Shown piece after piece: positions 48,701 to 60,495 of a stretch of 64,000 nt of DNA. Position numbers and translations under genes: made by a program. The DNA lies in contig JAHGAU010000023.1 of NCBI GenBank assembly GCA_019925105.1, positions 558,001 to 622,000 of the forward strand, in the 5' to 3' direction. This DNA comes from Niebla homalea (lineage: Eukaryota; Ascomycota; Lecanoromycetes; Lecanorales; Ramalinaceae). Below the pieces are notes generated by a model. It saw nothing but the letters and a program-made list of their open reading frames with translations, was not told where the DNA came from and did no database searches. Numbering within the stretch: position 1 is the first letter of the stretch; each line of letters starts with the position of its first letter.

Positions 48701-51700
48701 TCCCTTTTTTTTTTATATTATTATAACGCCGGAGGTACTTTTCTATAATTTTTTTTTTTTGTTAAATATCTATAATTTTATAGACCCGATTCCTTATAAT
48801 AACGTTCATACTTTATTTATTACCTTTAAATTTATCGTATTATTACGGTTACCTTTATTTTAATAGTTTTCTTTATAATAATCCCCTCGGTTTTAATTCG
48901 GTTATTAATAAAATTTAAGTTAAATCTTAAATTAATCGGCTGGATATAAGTTAAGTTTAACTTATTTTTCGCTTAAATTAATTTAACCTCGGTAAATAAC
49001 CGTCTTCCCGATTTCCGTATATATCGTTTTATTTTTAATTATTTAAGGTTTTCCCGGATTTATTTATTATTTATTATTATAGTTAAGTATATATCCTTTT
49101 TAAGTCTTAATTAAATTATTACCTAGTCTAGCGTTAGCTTTATTAATAATATAACAACCTTTAACTTTAAAACGGAAGTTAAGGTTGCCTTATATATATT
49201 ATTAATTATCCTTAAATATCGGTTTTATATTACTTATAATTATTAAGCCCGCGCTTTTTTATATCTTTTAATACCTATTAATATATATTAAATTGCCGTT
49301 ATATATATTGTCGTTGGCTTTATAATTACTTAATAAATAATCCTAGTCTTTTATAGGGTAATTCTTTATATTAACGCCGTAATGTAAATAAGGCCCCGTT
49401 CTTAAGATATTATCTTTTTTTAAACCTTTTTTATATGGTTTTTTAAATTAAACATCTTATTTATTTATAGGTTAAAACTTTAATATTAACTTTTAATTTT
49501 ATTATAACGCGTTTTAAGCCGATTATAATTATTATATTACATAGCTTTAAACGCCTGATTATATAAATAAACTTATATTTATATAATGTAAATTAGGTTT
49601 TATACGTTTTTATTTATTAAAGATAAATTTTTTAAGCTTACTTTAATATAAAATAATTTATTAATGTAAATATATTATAAGCGAATAAGCAAATACTATT
49701 AATAAACCTTTTAATTTAAACTTTTTATTATAGCCTTATTAACTTTTTAATTAATAAGCCGTTAAAAAAAAAGAAAAGGATAAAAAAAATAAGTAATCTT
49801 TAAAGGATTCTTATTATTATTAATTTTATCGGGCTTATCTTTTATTTTAAGTTTATTAAAGCTATTTATTTACTTAAAAGCTTTTTATTTAATTTATAAG
49901 GAATAATAGTATCCTTTTTTTTTTATAAATTATATAATAGTTTTTAATAATTTATTTTATTAAAAGCCTTTACGATATTTAAGGATAAAAAACTTATAAC
50001 GTATTTCTTTCTATAATCTTATATTGTATATACGCCGTTAATTAATTTTTTTAAAATTATTTCCGTAAATTATCCTTTTTTTACTTTTATTTATTAATTA
50101 AAAAAAAGTTTATATTCTTTTATATAATTATTAAGGATCTTTATAATTACTATTTTTAAAGCTTTTCTTAACGTATAAAAAAAAGCGATTAATTTATACG
50201 TTTTTATTTCCGAATAATCCGGCTTAACGGGTTTCTTAAGGATAATTATTTTAATCTTTTTAAAGTTACGGAAGTAATAATTTATATTTAAATATACTTA
50301 AAATAAATATATAAATATCTCCTTAAACGGTTTAATGAATGTTACGAGGAACCTATTTAATATCCTATTTAATCCCGGGGCTTTATCCTTCTTTAACTTA
50401 AGGATCGCGGCCTTTATTATAACTCTTATTACCTTATTATTTACTTTTAATAGTTTTAAGTAAACCGCCGTTAAGATATTTATTAAATTAACCTTAAACG
50501 GTAAAAAAAAGAAAGCGCTTTAAAATACGGTAATTTTATTATTAAATATAATTACTACCGTTTTATCCGGCATCTTAAAAAGGGAAACTTAAGTATAAAT
50601 TTTAATTTCTTATTTTATTTTTTACTGTACTTTATTAAATTCTATACTTCCCGCAGTAAAATTAACGATTTATAAATTTTTTATTAAAAAACTATTTTTT
50701 TTAATTTAATAATTATTGCTTTTTTAACCTTTTATATATTATAAAGTTATTTTAAAGTTATTTAATTTTTATATTATATAATTTACTTAATAAGCCTTTT
50801 TACCTTATTAATTGCCTTAATATATTCCTCCGATTAATACGTTTTTACCCTTAAGGATAATTTCGTTATCGGAACGGTCTTTTAAATTATTTTATTTATC
50901 GCCGTTAAAACTTTATTTATAAATACGTTAATATTTCTTTTACTTTTTAAGTTAAGTATATTAAATAAATTAAGTATATCGGGTAAATTAAATAAGTTAA
51001 GTAAAGTCCTAAGTAATAATTATACCGTTACCTTTTTCGCCTTTTTATTAATTTTTTTTATTTTCGCCGTTTTTTATACTTTTTTAACCGCCGTTTAAAA
51101 AGTTCCGTTATATTCTTAATTTAAAACCGTTTATATTAATATATAACCGGAGTTATACTTAAAATTTCCCCTTAAGAGGTAAAATATAATTACGTTTATT
51201 ATGTTCTTAGAATTAATTATAAGGTTAATAGTAATCTTTAATCCCCGGATTCTTTATATTATTATATTTTTAAGTATTAATAGGGATAAACGCTTACTTA
51301 TAATAATAATTAATAAAGTTTCAGCCTTAATATAATATATCGCTTTACCCGGTATATTTTATTTTTAATAATATAGATTAAAGTCTTTTAATAATAAATA
51401 TTCTTTTTATCCTTTTAATATTTACTTTAATAGTAATATTATAAATAATTTTTATTTATTTTTTAACGGCGGATTATATATATTATATATTTAAAGGTCG
51501 CCCGTCGGTTAACCTTCCCGTATAATATATAGCGTGTATAAGTTACTTCTATAATACGTTATTTTATAATTATTAATATTTATTCTTTTATTAATATAGA
51601 AATATATCCCGGTTATTTTATTGCCTTTAAAGTATAAATAAGACCTCTTATTAAGATTTATTAAAAAATATATAAAATAACTATATAATAACTTTTATAT

Positions 51701-53640
51701 AATAATATTATTAACGTTTTTAAATTTATTCTTTATAAATAATAGCTTTATAATTTTATCTGTTTTTCCGCGTATATTATATTATATTATTCTTAACGTT
51801 ATTATTATCCTATATATCGATTTCTTAAGAAAGACTTTTATTAATATTTTTAAGGATAAGTTTATTTTTATTTTAACGGCTATCTTTCTTACTTCCTTTT
51901 ATAATATTAAGGTTTTTTATCCCGTTTTCTTTACTATTTTAATTAAATTAATAATTTAACTAACCCTTAATATTAAGGTTTTTTATTTAAATTTAACTTA
52001 AAATTTAAGTTTGAGCTTAATTTAAAACCCAATTTAAACGTTAATTTCTTTTTTTTTCCGCTTATAATAATTATTTAATTATTATTGTTTATTCTCTTTA
52101 TTTTTCTTTTTAAGATTCATTTATTAAGCCCTTTTAAATTACTATTATTTATATTATAACGTTAGATTTTATTAATAATCCTAAATTCTTTTTATTTAAT
52201 CTTATTGATCTTAATCGGGTATTTAGGGTCTTACGCTGGGTATTCCTTCCCCTTATATATTATATAGGTAAAGCTATTTTATTTTAACCCTTTATAATTA
52301 ACATTTAATATTCTTAAGTATTATATCCTTTAATATATATAACGTATTTAACCTTAATTATATACTTCGAGATAATATGGCTATAATTTTAATACTTAAA
52401 GTATTAATATATATCCGTCGCTTTATCTTATGGCCTTATCGTTTTAAGGGACCCCTTTTCTATAATCCCTTTATCTAGAATCTCGTTATATATTGCCGTT
52501 ATTATAATACTTATTAGGACCATTAAATACCGTTTAATCCGTTTAAATACGTCCGGCCTTTTTATAACTAACGGGTATTTAAAGTTTATTACCTTTAACC
52601 CTAGGTAAAAAACGTTATTCTCCCGCTTTAATTATCTCTTAATAAACTTTTTATTTTATTTATTAAATTGGGATAGGTAAAGCTTATTTATTATTATTAT
52701 AAATAACTGACGGAGTATTAACGCTAACTTATATTAAATTTAAATCGCTTACCTTATCGCTTTTTTTAAACTTTTTTTTATTTTGAATAATATTACACTT
52801 AATAAAATATTATTATTATATAATCTCTTCGCTATAATTATTTATCCCGTTAAGGGTTCCTCGGGTATTTTAAATACTTTAATTAATTATAACGGATTTA
52901 CTTTTACCGTTATATCTTTTTCCTTCTCCTTTTAATTTTATCGTTACCATTTAAATTTTCCTTACTATTTCTGTTTTTTTAACCGTATTTTTACCTTTAT
53001 AGTCTATATATATTCCGTTTAAGTTAACTACTTTCTTTATTTAATTTATAACCTTTAATAATATCCTCGTTTTAATTATTATCTTTAATTATTCCAGTTT
53101 TTTTCCCGTTTTACTTATTTTTTAATAAAACTTTTGAATGCTTTAAAGCCTTATTTAAATTATTAATAATATCCCCGGTATAATTATTTTTTAATTAGAC
53201 TTTAAAAGCCTTTTTAAAGCTTCCGTTATTATTTTTTCTTCCCCCGTTATATTTATTACTTTATTATATATTTTACGCGTTTTATTTCGTATTTTTTAAT
53301 TTATTTAATTTTTATATCCGGTCTAATAGTTTTTATCGTTATTATTATTATTATATAACGTTTTTCCTTACTTATTTACCGGCCTTTTAACCATCTCCCC
53401 TCCGCTTTTATTATTTACCCATATTATTTTATTATTATACCCTGTATTTTTTAGGCTTATATTATATTTTTACATATTATTCTTTTACGTATCTATTTAA
53501 GCAATATTAAGCTCCCTCGTTATTATTATTTTATTATAATAATCTTTTTTACGTAATTATTATAAATAAAATAATAATAAATCTTTATAATTTATTAATA
53601 CCCGTAGTTAACCTTAAATAAGCTTAATTACTATATAGGG
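48701..53640 (-). mobile_element. Long LINE (Tad1-like) on the minus strand, RIP-mutated
   Basis: The plus strand is T-rich. On the minus strand near 52440-52330 the frame reads YFKYQNYSHIISKYIIKVKY then VIYIKGYNT, the paired zinc knuckles of LINE ORF1 with Cys/His read as Tyr. About 1.2 kb upstream and 3.6 kb downstream are left, which suits ORF1 and ORF2. A T-run at 48707-48716 (plus strand) would be the poly(A) end, right where the match to element A stops. RT was not read directly. Ends are approximate. Confidence 0.6.
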
Positions 53641-54147
53641 CCGGTAAAAAGGGATTATAAGGATTTAACGTTAAAAAATCTAAAATTAAAATTAAATAAT
53701 ATATAATAAAATACTTAAATTAAAATTTAAATATTAAAAACAATAAAATTATATAATTAAAACTACCTCCCCCCGGTTAAGCTTAATAAAATTATTAAAT
53801 TTTTATTACGGATTAAGATAAAAATAATAAATTCTTAACGGAAATAATAAATAAAAAATCTAAGGTATTTATTAATTTTAATTTAATTAATATAAGGACT
53901 TAATCGTAATATTAAGGTAATTAATTATAAAGGAAAGGTTTTTATTTAAGTTAAATTAATATTTAAAGTAAATTAAGGCCAATTTAGCCGATTACGGTTT
54001 CCTTTTCCTTTTTAAAATTAAAGTAATAAGTTTAAAATAAATATAAATATTAAAAATCGTAACCTAACTATTAATATTATAGAACGCCGAAATTAGTTTA
54101 ATAGCTAAACTTATATATAAATAAATCAGTTAATTAATCAATATTAA
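53641..54147 (+). mobile_element. LINE 3' end (plus strand) with the GAACGCCG...AATC tail
   Basis: The last ~60 bp (GAACGCCGAAATTAGTTTAA, then AAATAAATCAGTTAATTAATC) repeat the LINE terminus at 31951-32013. Upstream sequence does not align well with that copy. It may be the far end of the LINE starting at 39601 or a separate short insertion. Confidence 0.45.
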
Positions 54148-54899
54148 TATAATAGAATTTATTAACAATAATTAAGAATCAGCTTTTATAAGAATATTAC
54201 TTTTCTTTTTTAATTATGGTTATTATTTTTATATAAATTTTACCCTAAACAATATTATTTATATTATAATAAGAAATAATTTATAACCCGTATTATTAAA
54301 GATATTATTAATTGTATATAAAAAATACTTAAATACAGAAAGAATAATTTAAAAGAATACAAAAATTTATAACAACTTAAATAAATATTTACCGGAGGAA
54401 TATTATTTATAAGATTAATAATTAAATTTGTTTATTTATTAGAAATATTGAGATTATTAAATTATATAGGAAATCAAATTATAAAATAATTAATTTTTAT
54501 AAGATTATAAATAAATATATAAACTTAAATTATTTAAAAATTCTTATATTAAAAATGTATTTAATATGAATTTCTAAAGGATGATAATAAAAAACTTATT
54601 ATTTAAATAAGAGTTTATTTTAATAAATATAATTATTATTAACGATTAAAAAAATAAATTACAAACGATGTTTTCAATTCTTAATTCTTAAACGGCTATT
54701 TATAATATAAAGTTAACTAAGACGGGTATAACCTGAATTTTAAATAATATAATACCAATAAAAACGAGTCTAAATATATGGTTAATATAATTATTAACTT
54801 TTACTGTTAATACTTATATAAGCCGGGTTTTTATAATTAATTGTAAAGGCGCAGACAACTTAATTATTAAATTGTTCAGAGAAAAAAATACAACCCGGC
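54148..54899. other. AT-rich stretch, nothing recognised
   Basis: No gene or named repeat was seen. RIP is milder near 54840-54899, where CpA-containing words return (GCGCAGACAACTTAATT). Confidence 0.5.
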
Positions 54900-55062
54900 T
54901 GTTAGAGAACTGAGTCTCTATGTACATAGCATCACGGTTTGGGGTAGGTATGGGCGTAGCGGGTAGCTTCCGCGGGGGTTTTAACGTACGTATACTCAAA
55001 TCTATAGCTACTGTTGATAGCTTATTATTAATTATATATTTATTATTAAACGGTTCTTAATA
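54900..55062. repeat. Left LTR of the miniature element
   Basis: The first ~115 bp are unmutated (ATGTACATAGCATCACGG, GGGTAGCTTCCGCGGGGG). The last ~45 bp are RIP-mutated relative to the right LTR (TTATTATTAATTATA against TCACCATCAATCATA). Confidence 0.9.
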
Positions 55063-56305
55063 AATAATAATAATAGCTAATTCGGTCTATTGTATATTAT
55101 TATATATATAATAACTCGATTTTATTACCTCGATATGATTTAAAGCCTATAGTACTTAGAAATCTGTTTAAATCCGACTCCGATAATATATGATGTACCG
55201 TACCTTAGCTTAATTTAAATATTTATAGTACTTATTATAAATCTTATTTAAATCTTTTAGTAAAACGTTTAATATATCGATTACTTTATTTTCAAGCCCG
55301 TTATTTACTTATTTTAAAATCGCTTTATCTTTGTCTAAATTACTCTCCTTAATACTTTTATAAAGTGTACGATTTAACTTTTAATTATTATCTTAAATAG
55401 CTCATTTTATTATATATAATCTTTATATACGTTACGTACCTTTAAAAACACTTATTAAGTACCTCGCGTTAAAATTATTTGACTTTAAAGTATTATTAAT
55501 ACCTTTATTAATTATAATACTTTAAGATTTTATTAATAAATTTATAAAGAAGCCGAAGTAAAAGTAAGCGTTACGACATAAAGCTATTATATAAAAGTTA
55601 ATTACTCTTCCTATATGGTTATTATAACTCGTAAAGCCTACGTTTAGATGAAAGTTTTTTCTTTTTCCGCTTAATTAATAGCTTTAATTAATAATTACTT
55701 TAATACCTATAACGTTATTATAAATAAAAAATAAATAAATTATTAAATAAATTATAATTAAGACTAGTTAAATTATATTTTAATAAATAAAGCCACTATT
55801 TACTCCGTAATTACGCTTTAAGATACTTTTATTACCGGTTAATATAAGTAAGCTATTAATTATTTAATAATTTATTATAACTATTATATTAAATATTATA
55901 CTTTTCTTACTTATTAATTAATAAATCGCAGCCTTTAAGAAGCAAATTAAAACAAAACTTACTCTCGGTAAATAATAAGAGATTCGGGATAATAACGAGC
56001 GGTTTTACTTAATAAGGAAGTAATAATACGTCCGGTTATTTTTCGGACATTTCGTTTTTAAGCTTTTTAGCTTAATCAGAAATATAACTATATGCCGGGT
56101 AGATACGGGATTTTTCGGGTTTTTCCTTAATATACGATTTTAATACCGGTTTTATGCGTTATTATTATTTATTCCCTTTACTTCTATAATATACTCGGCG
56201 GTTTAAATATACTATAATTATTACCGATAAAGGCATAAGTAATATTATATTAAGGGTAATAATATATAATAAAGGCGTTACCTTTTTATTGTTTTACCGG
56301 TATAT

Positions 56306-56468
56306 TATTAAAGTACTAAGTCTTTATATATATAGCATTATGGTTTGCGGTAAGTATAGGTATCACAGGTAGCTTCCGCGGGGGTCTTAGCGTACGTATA
56401 CTTAAATCCATAGCCACCGCAGGTAGCTCACCATCAATCATACACTTACCACCAAACGGGTCTTAACA
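56306..56468. repeat. Right LTR of the miniature element
   Basis: The first ~40 bp are RIP-mutated (TATTAAAGTACTAAG against TGTTAGAGAACTGAG). The last ~100 bp keep CpA-rich sequence (CACCGCAGGTAGCTCACC). Confidence 0.9.
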
Positions 56469-56473
56469 CCGGC

Positions 56474-56985
56474 GGTTTATCGGATATTATATTGATCCTT
56501 TTAATTTTTATTATTTTACGTTTTTCTTTATTTATTATTAATAACGGTATTATTTCGCCTATATTCTTTAGCTTTTACGACGGTAATATATATTTATATA
56601 TCGCGGTTAATATCTTAGAGAAAAGGGGGGTAATATTATGAATATACTGGCTTGTAAAAGCTATTGGGTAATATACCTAGTAAATAAATTATAAATATTA
56701 CGGTAATAATATATAAATGAGCTACTTAAGTCGTTTATCCCGGTTATTAATTATAAGGGTAAGGTGGTTTAACGTATATTGATAAAAGGCTTTTTTAATT
56801 AATATTTATACTTTTACTCTTTATAGTTATTTTTTCGATCAATATATACCCTTATAAACTTATTCTAAATACGGCCCTTATCAATATTATAACGTAGTTT
56901 ACTGTTAATATACTTAAATAGTACGTTCAGAAATAAACGTTACGTAAGGCTTTAATAAAATTGTATAATAATAGCTACTAAAATC
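56474..56985 (+). mobile_element. 3' end of an LTR retrotransposon: decayed coding end, purine tract, LTR start
   Basis: GAGAAAAGGGGGGTAA at 56620-56635 resembles a gypsy polypurine tract and is followed by TATTATGAATATACTGG, a plausible RIP-mutated LTR start (TGTTATGAATATACTGG). The miniature element inserted just upstream. The LTR end and any partner were not found; normal base composition resumes near 56985. Confidence 0.4.
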
Positions 56986-57363
56986 TTGGGAGAGGTCCAT
57001 TACTTTTTTTCTGCCAAGCATTTACAAGCTTCTTCGACACGCTAAATCTGCGCTTGGTCTGTGCCGCTTGTTTATTTCCCGACCGTTGATGATGATTTTA
57101 CATTATGCTCGATGCCGTTCCAGTGCCATTTCGTATACCTCGCATTGGCTTATTGTTTCGATTATTCATCGACCTGAAGTTGTGGTTTCGGAATTTAATC
57201 CGTCTGGAATTTCCATGCGAGAGGAGGTTTCCGAGCCTGTAAGCCTCTTGAGTGGTCTCATTGTATGGTAAGAGTAACGTTATGGTTGTCAATATTATCG
57301 GTAGCAGGACCGCTGTAGCGATACATGGCCAAGACGTCCATCACACAAACAAAACCCCATCCC
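56986..57363. other. Transition to gene-rich DNA, 3' flank of the laccase
   Basis: Base composition is normal. Overlapping ORFs on both strands (57068-57292) show no family match and look like chance. It should hold the laccase 3' UTR. Confidence 0.5.
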
Positions 57364-59405
57364 TTAAATCCCCGAATCATTCTGCACGCGAACCGCCCCA
57401 CTAGTCCGACCCCCATTCCACCTTGTACAAGTATCCTTCAGAACACCCAAACTATCAGCATCCATCAAACCCGAAATCTCCTTCTCCCTCTCCACGAACT
57501 GCACCGCGAACCCCTCGCTCGCATGCCACGCGACATGGCAGTGCATGAGCCAGCTCCCCGGATTATCCGTCCGAAACGCAATCACCAGATACCCGCCCGC
57601 GGCCAACGTCACCGTGTCCCTGCGCGGCGGGTTGGCGAAATTCAGCTTCACGGTCGAAGGGGCGTAGGCGCCGGTGCCCTGGGCGAGCACGAACGAGTCA
57701 TGTCCGTGGAGGTGGATGGGATGGTACGGGGAGGTGCCGGAGTGGTCGCTGATGACCCAGTAGACCCAGGTGTTGGGTGTGGGCAGCGGGTAGACGTTGT
57801 AGTCGGTGGGGAAGACGGGTTGGTTGTTGGCGATGCGCAGGTTCGTGGGGTCGGACCAGTTGAGGTATAGGGAGGAGGAGTTGAGGGTCCATTGTAGGAT
57901 GTTGGTGTAGTTTATGCCGAGTTCTAGAGATGAGGTGGTGCCGTCTCGGCCCGCATCGAGGGGGAGGTGGGGGACTAGGGAGGCGTAGGGTTCGTCGCCG
58001 CAGGCGGAGGGGTAGGAGGGGCCGGTGGTTGTGGGGTCGGCTGTCGACGCGGCGTTGTACTGGATTATGCCCAAGATGCCGTTGGGGTTCCCATTGGCGT
58101 TGCATGAGGATTGCCAGATGGCGCGCAGCCAGTAGTTATCGGCAGTTGGGTTAGTTTTAGCTTCGACAATCAGATCGTAGCGTTGGCCCATGGTGATGAG
58201 GATCTGGGTACTTCATCAGCATCAAGCATGAAGTGCTAGTAGCGAATGAAACCGTCCACATGCATTATCGGTCTCATAGGGAACGAGAGGCACTAGGTCG
58301 TTTGCAATGACAGCAAAGGTGTGGTTGTCAATCGCAAATCGGAAGTGACCCTCCACAGCTGTGTTCACGATTCGGATGCGGTACTTGGTACCTTTCTTGA
58401 AGACCGTCTTGTACCTAGATCCGCCATTGCCATAAGTGTTGGTGCCATTGATGAGTCCGTTCTCTAGGGTGGCCGGGATACCGGTCGCCTGCACAGTATG
58501 CCATTTGGCGAAGACAGATTGGTGACCCCAATCGGAGAGTGTAAGCATCCCAAGGTCTTCATCGTAATCGGCTGTAGCAGGGCCATTGATAATAACTGGG
58601 CCGAACAGACCGTCGCCGTACTGTAAACTATCATGAGAGTGATACCACGTCTGCATAATAAGTAAGCTCTTACTCCAATACAATCTCGGAGATTATCGTG
58701 GAAGACTTACACTTCCATACTCAGTAGCTCGAAATTTGTAAGTCATGGTATCGCCGGGAGCCTGTTTGACCTATTCAGCTGGCTCTTACCGCGGTGTAGG
58801 AAAGGTGGGAAGTGAAGACGTACGATAGGACATTGTGTAACGCCAGGAATGCCGTCATATTGGTTACTCCCAAGTTGTCTCAGACCATGCCAATGGATCG
58901 TTGTTCCATTGTTTTCCATGCTGTTGGTCACATGGACGATCACTATGCCAAAAGGTTAGACCAATACTCGAGTTTGGACCAAGTGCCATTTTTTAGCATT
59001 GAAGTAATAGGCTCACAATTATCACCCCAGTCAGCGGTAATTAGAGGTCCTGGGATACTGCCGTTGACGTTCATGGTCAATCGCTCAACGCCCTGTTGAT
59101 TGTCAAACTGGATACTCCCTAAAGTCTTGTAGACAGCTTCGGCTACATACATCAGGAGCCAGAGTCGTGTTCTGAACATTGAGCCAGTACTCCCGTGTGA
59201 CTCCGGTGCTTGGAGTTTCTTCATAGTAGTTTGTATCAATACTGTAGTCGCCCCAGCAGCCTCGGGATGTTGCCGTATTAATGCATGAGGTTCTGCGAGC
59301 TTGAACGGAAGGAAAAGCAATAGAGCGAGAGGCTTCTTTAGGCAAAAAAAGAGAAGTGGCTAAGCCGATACAGCTGGCCAGAGAGGTAAAACAGAACGTC
59401 TTCAT
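57364..59405 (-). CDS. Ascomycete laccase (secreted multicopper oxidase), six exons
   Basis: Minus-strand exons 59405-59151, 59092-59017, 58942-58824, 58761-58711, 58650-58264 and 58203-57364 give 575 residues, typical of asco-laccases. Laccases oxidise phenols with O2 reduced to water at a four-copper site, usually outside the cell or in the conidial wall. It begins with a signal peptide ([16 protein letters not shown]). All four copper-ligand boxes are present: HWHG 127-130, WYHSH 169-173, HPIHLHGH 457-464 and HCHVAWH 517-523. Ten residues after Cys518 is Phe528, the axial position of the type 1 copper, where many asco-laccases have Leu. It ends in DSGI, the conserved C-terminal plug motif. 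Introns 1-4 are GT-AG; intron 5 (58263-58204) fits only as GC-AG. The frame is intact, and the gene is separated from the RIP block by a few hundred bases. It may polymerise or couple a polyketide product. Confidence 0.92.
58204..58263 (-). other. Probable GC-AG intron in the laccase
   Basis: The donor reads AAT|GCATGT and the acceptor CCCAG|ATC. Using GC keeps phase 0 and joins ...PYETDN to [15 protein letters not shown] with the exact spacing of other laccases. The nearby GT (CAT|GTGGAC) gives the wrong phase. Confidence 0.75.
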
Positions 59406-60495
59406 TGATGAAAAGGGTATTGGAAATCAATGCATTCGCCAGAGAGATTGTCTGATAGGACCTATGAGTATAGATCAAGATCCGAAAATTGTTGAATGAA
59501 GGTGGTCCACAACAAAGTAGAGCAGGGCTTTGCGTGGCAATGAACGAGCGGATACTTCGTATTGGTAGTATCCAAAGCTCTCTTATAGGAGTCCTGAGCT
59601 CGTAAAGCATATTACCCTCCATAATCGAGATGACCATTATGGATGCGGGTGGCGTTCTCACACGGCGTATGGACAATGCTACATTATTATGCCTGACAGG
59701 ATCTAGAGCTCACCAACCGGAATCCTGAGCTCCTCCAGCGTATTACCCTCCAGGTTCAAGATGACCATTGTTATGGATGTGGGTGGTGTTCACACACGGT
59801 GTGTGAAAAAGGGTGGTGTCCTTACACGGCGTGTGAACAAGGCTAGGTACAATATGGATTCACTACAATAAACATCAGCAGGTGCAACGGAGTAAGATTA
59901 GAAGGATGTTGACTCATTTCCTGGGCGTTTCACCTATATATATATATGGTAGCAACGAAGAAACAGAAGGATACAGCTACCGTACTCGGCTGCTATGCTT
60001 GGCACAGCTATATGTAAGAGAATCCAGGCAGAAGTAAGCATAGAATGACCAAGGGACTTCCGTTTGAACGGATGATAGTTGCGATTGATTGGAAGTCAAA
60101 CCGTGAAGGGATTCCAAGGGATGAATCGTGGATAATCTGGCTAGGATAGTAAGCGGTTGGAGGCAAAAGTAAGAGGGGACCAAGGGGGAAGAGGTACCTA
60201 TGCTAGTAAGATCACGGTCGACTTTAAGGCGTAGGACCGGAGGCGTATACAGGACGGATTGGGCGGGAAGCCGGACTAATGATAGCCTTGGGTGTCGCTG
60301 ACTTGTCGATCACGAAAACCGGCCGTTAAAGTGTGTTGTCAGCTTCCATCAGCACCTAAAGGAAATGAATGTAGGATTCATTCAGATTCGAGCTGTGGTG
60401 ATAGAATTTAGAGCCTCCTTGCTCACCAAACGCCTAGCTGAGTCTAGAACCTGCCAGGGCGGTACAGAGTATAGCTATCTAGGCAGCAAACCCTT
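59406..60495 (-). promoter_or_regulatory. Laccase upstream region with a duplicated segment and CACACGG palindromes
   Basis: This 1.09-kb region between the laccase start and the end of the reductase holds no supported gene. A segment at 59589-59682 is repeated at 59720-59840 (CCTGAGCTC, TATTACCCTCC, AGATGACCATT, GGGTGG). In it the motif CACACGGYGTRTG occurs three times; the best is TTCACACACGGTGTGTGAA at 59789-59807. A TA-repeat lies at 59935-59947, too far upstream to be the obvious TATA box. Confidence 0.6.

Larger units (their letters stand above)
54900..56468. mobile_element. Miniature LTR retroelement (TRIM-like), 1569 bp, target duplication CCGGC
   Basis: Two LTRs of equal length (163 bp, 54900-55062 and 56306-56468) run TGTTAGAGAACTGAG to GGGTCTTAACA and are flanked by CCGGC (54895-54899, 56469-56473). 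The 1243-bp internal region is RIP-mutated, and I could not identify gag or pol. It is far too short for an autonomous LTR retrotransposon. The halves of the LTRs next to the internal region are RIP-mutated and the outer halves are not. Confidence 0.88.

Noticed and set aside
4900..56985. Mitochondrial insert or AT-rich centromere satellite
   Set aside because: No mitochondrial genes or satellite arrays are seen; RT, integrase, zinc knuckles and target duplications explain the block as RIP-mutated retroelements.
57325..58154. Long plus-strand ORFs (181 and 74 codons)
   Set aside because: Shadows of the laccase's last exon; composition is Arg/Gly/Val-biased as expected for antisense of GC-rich coding.
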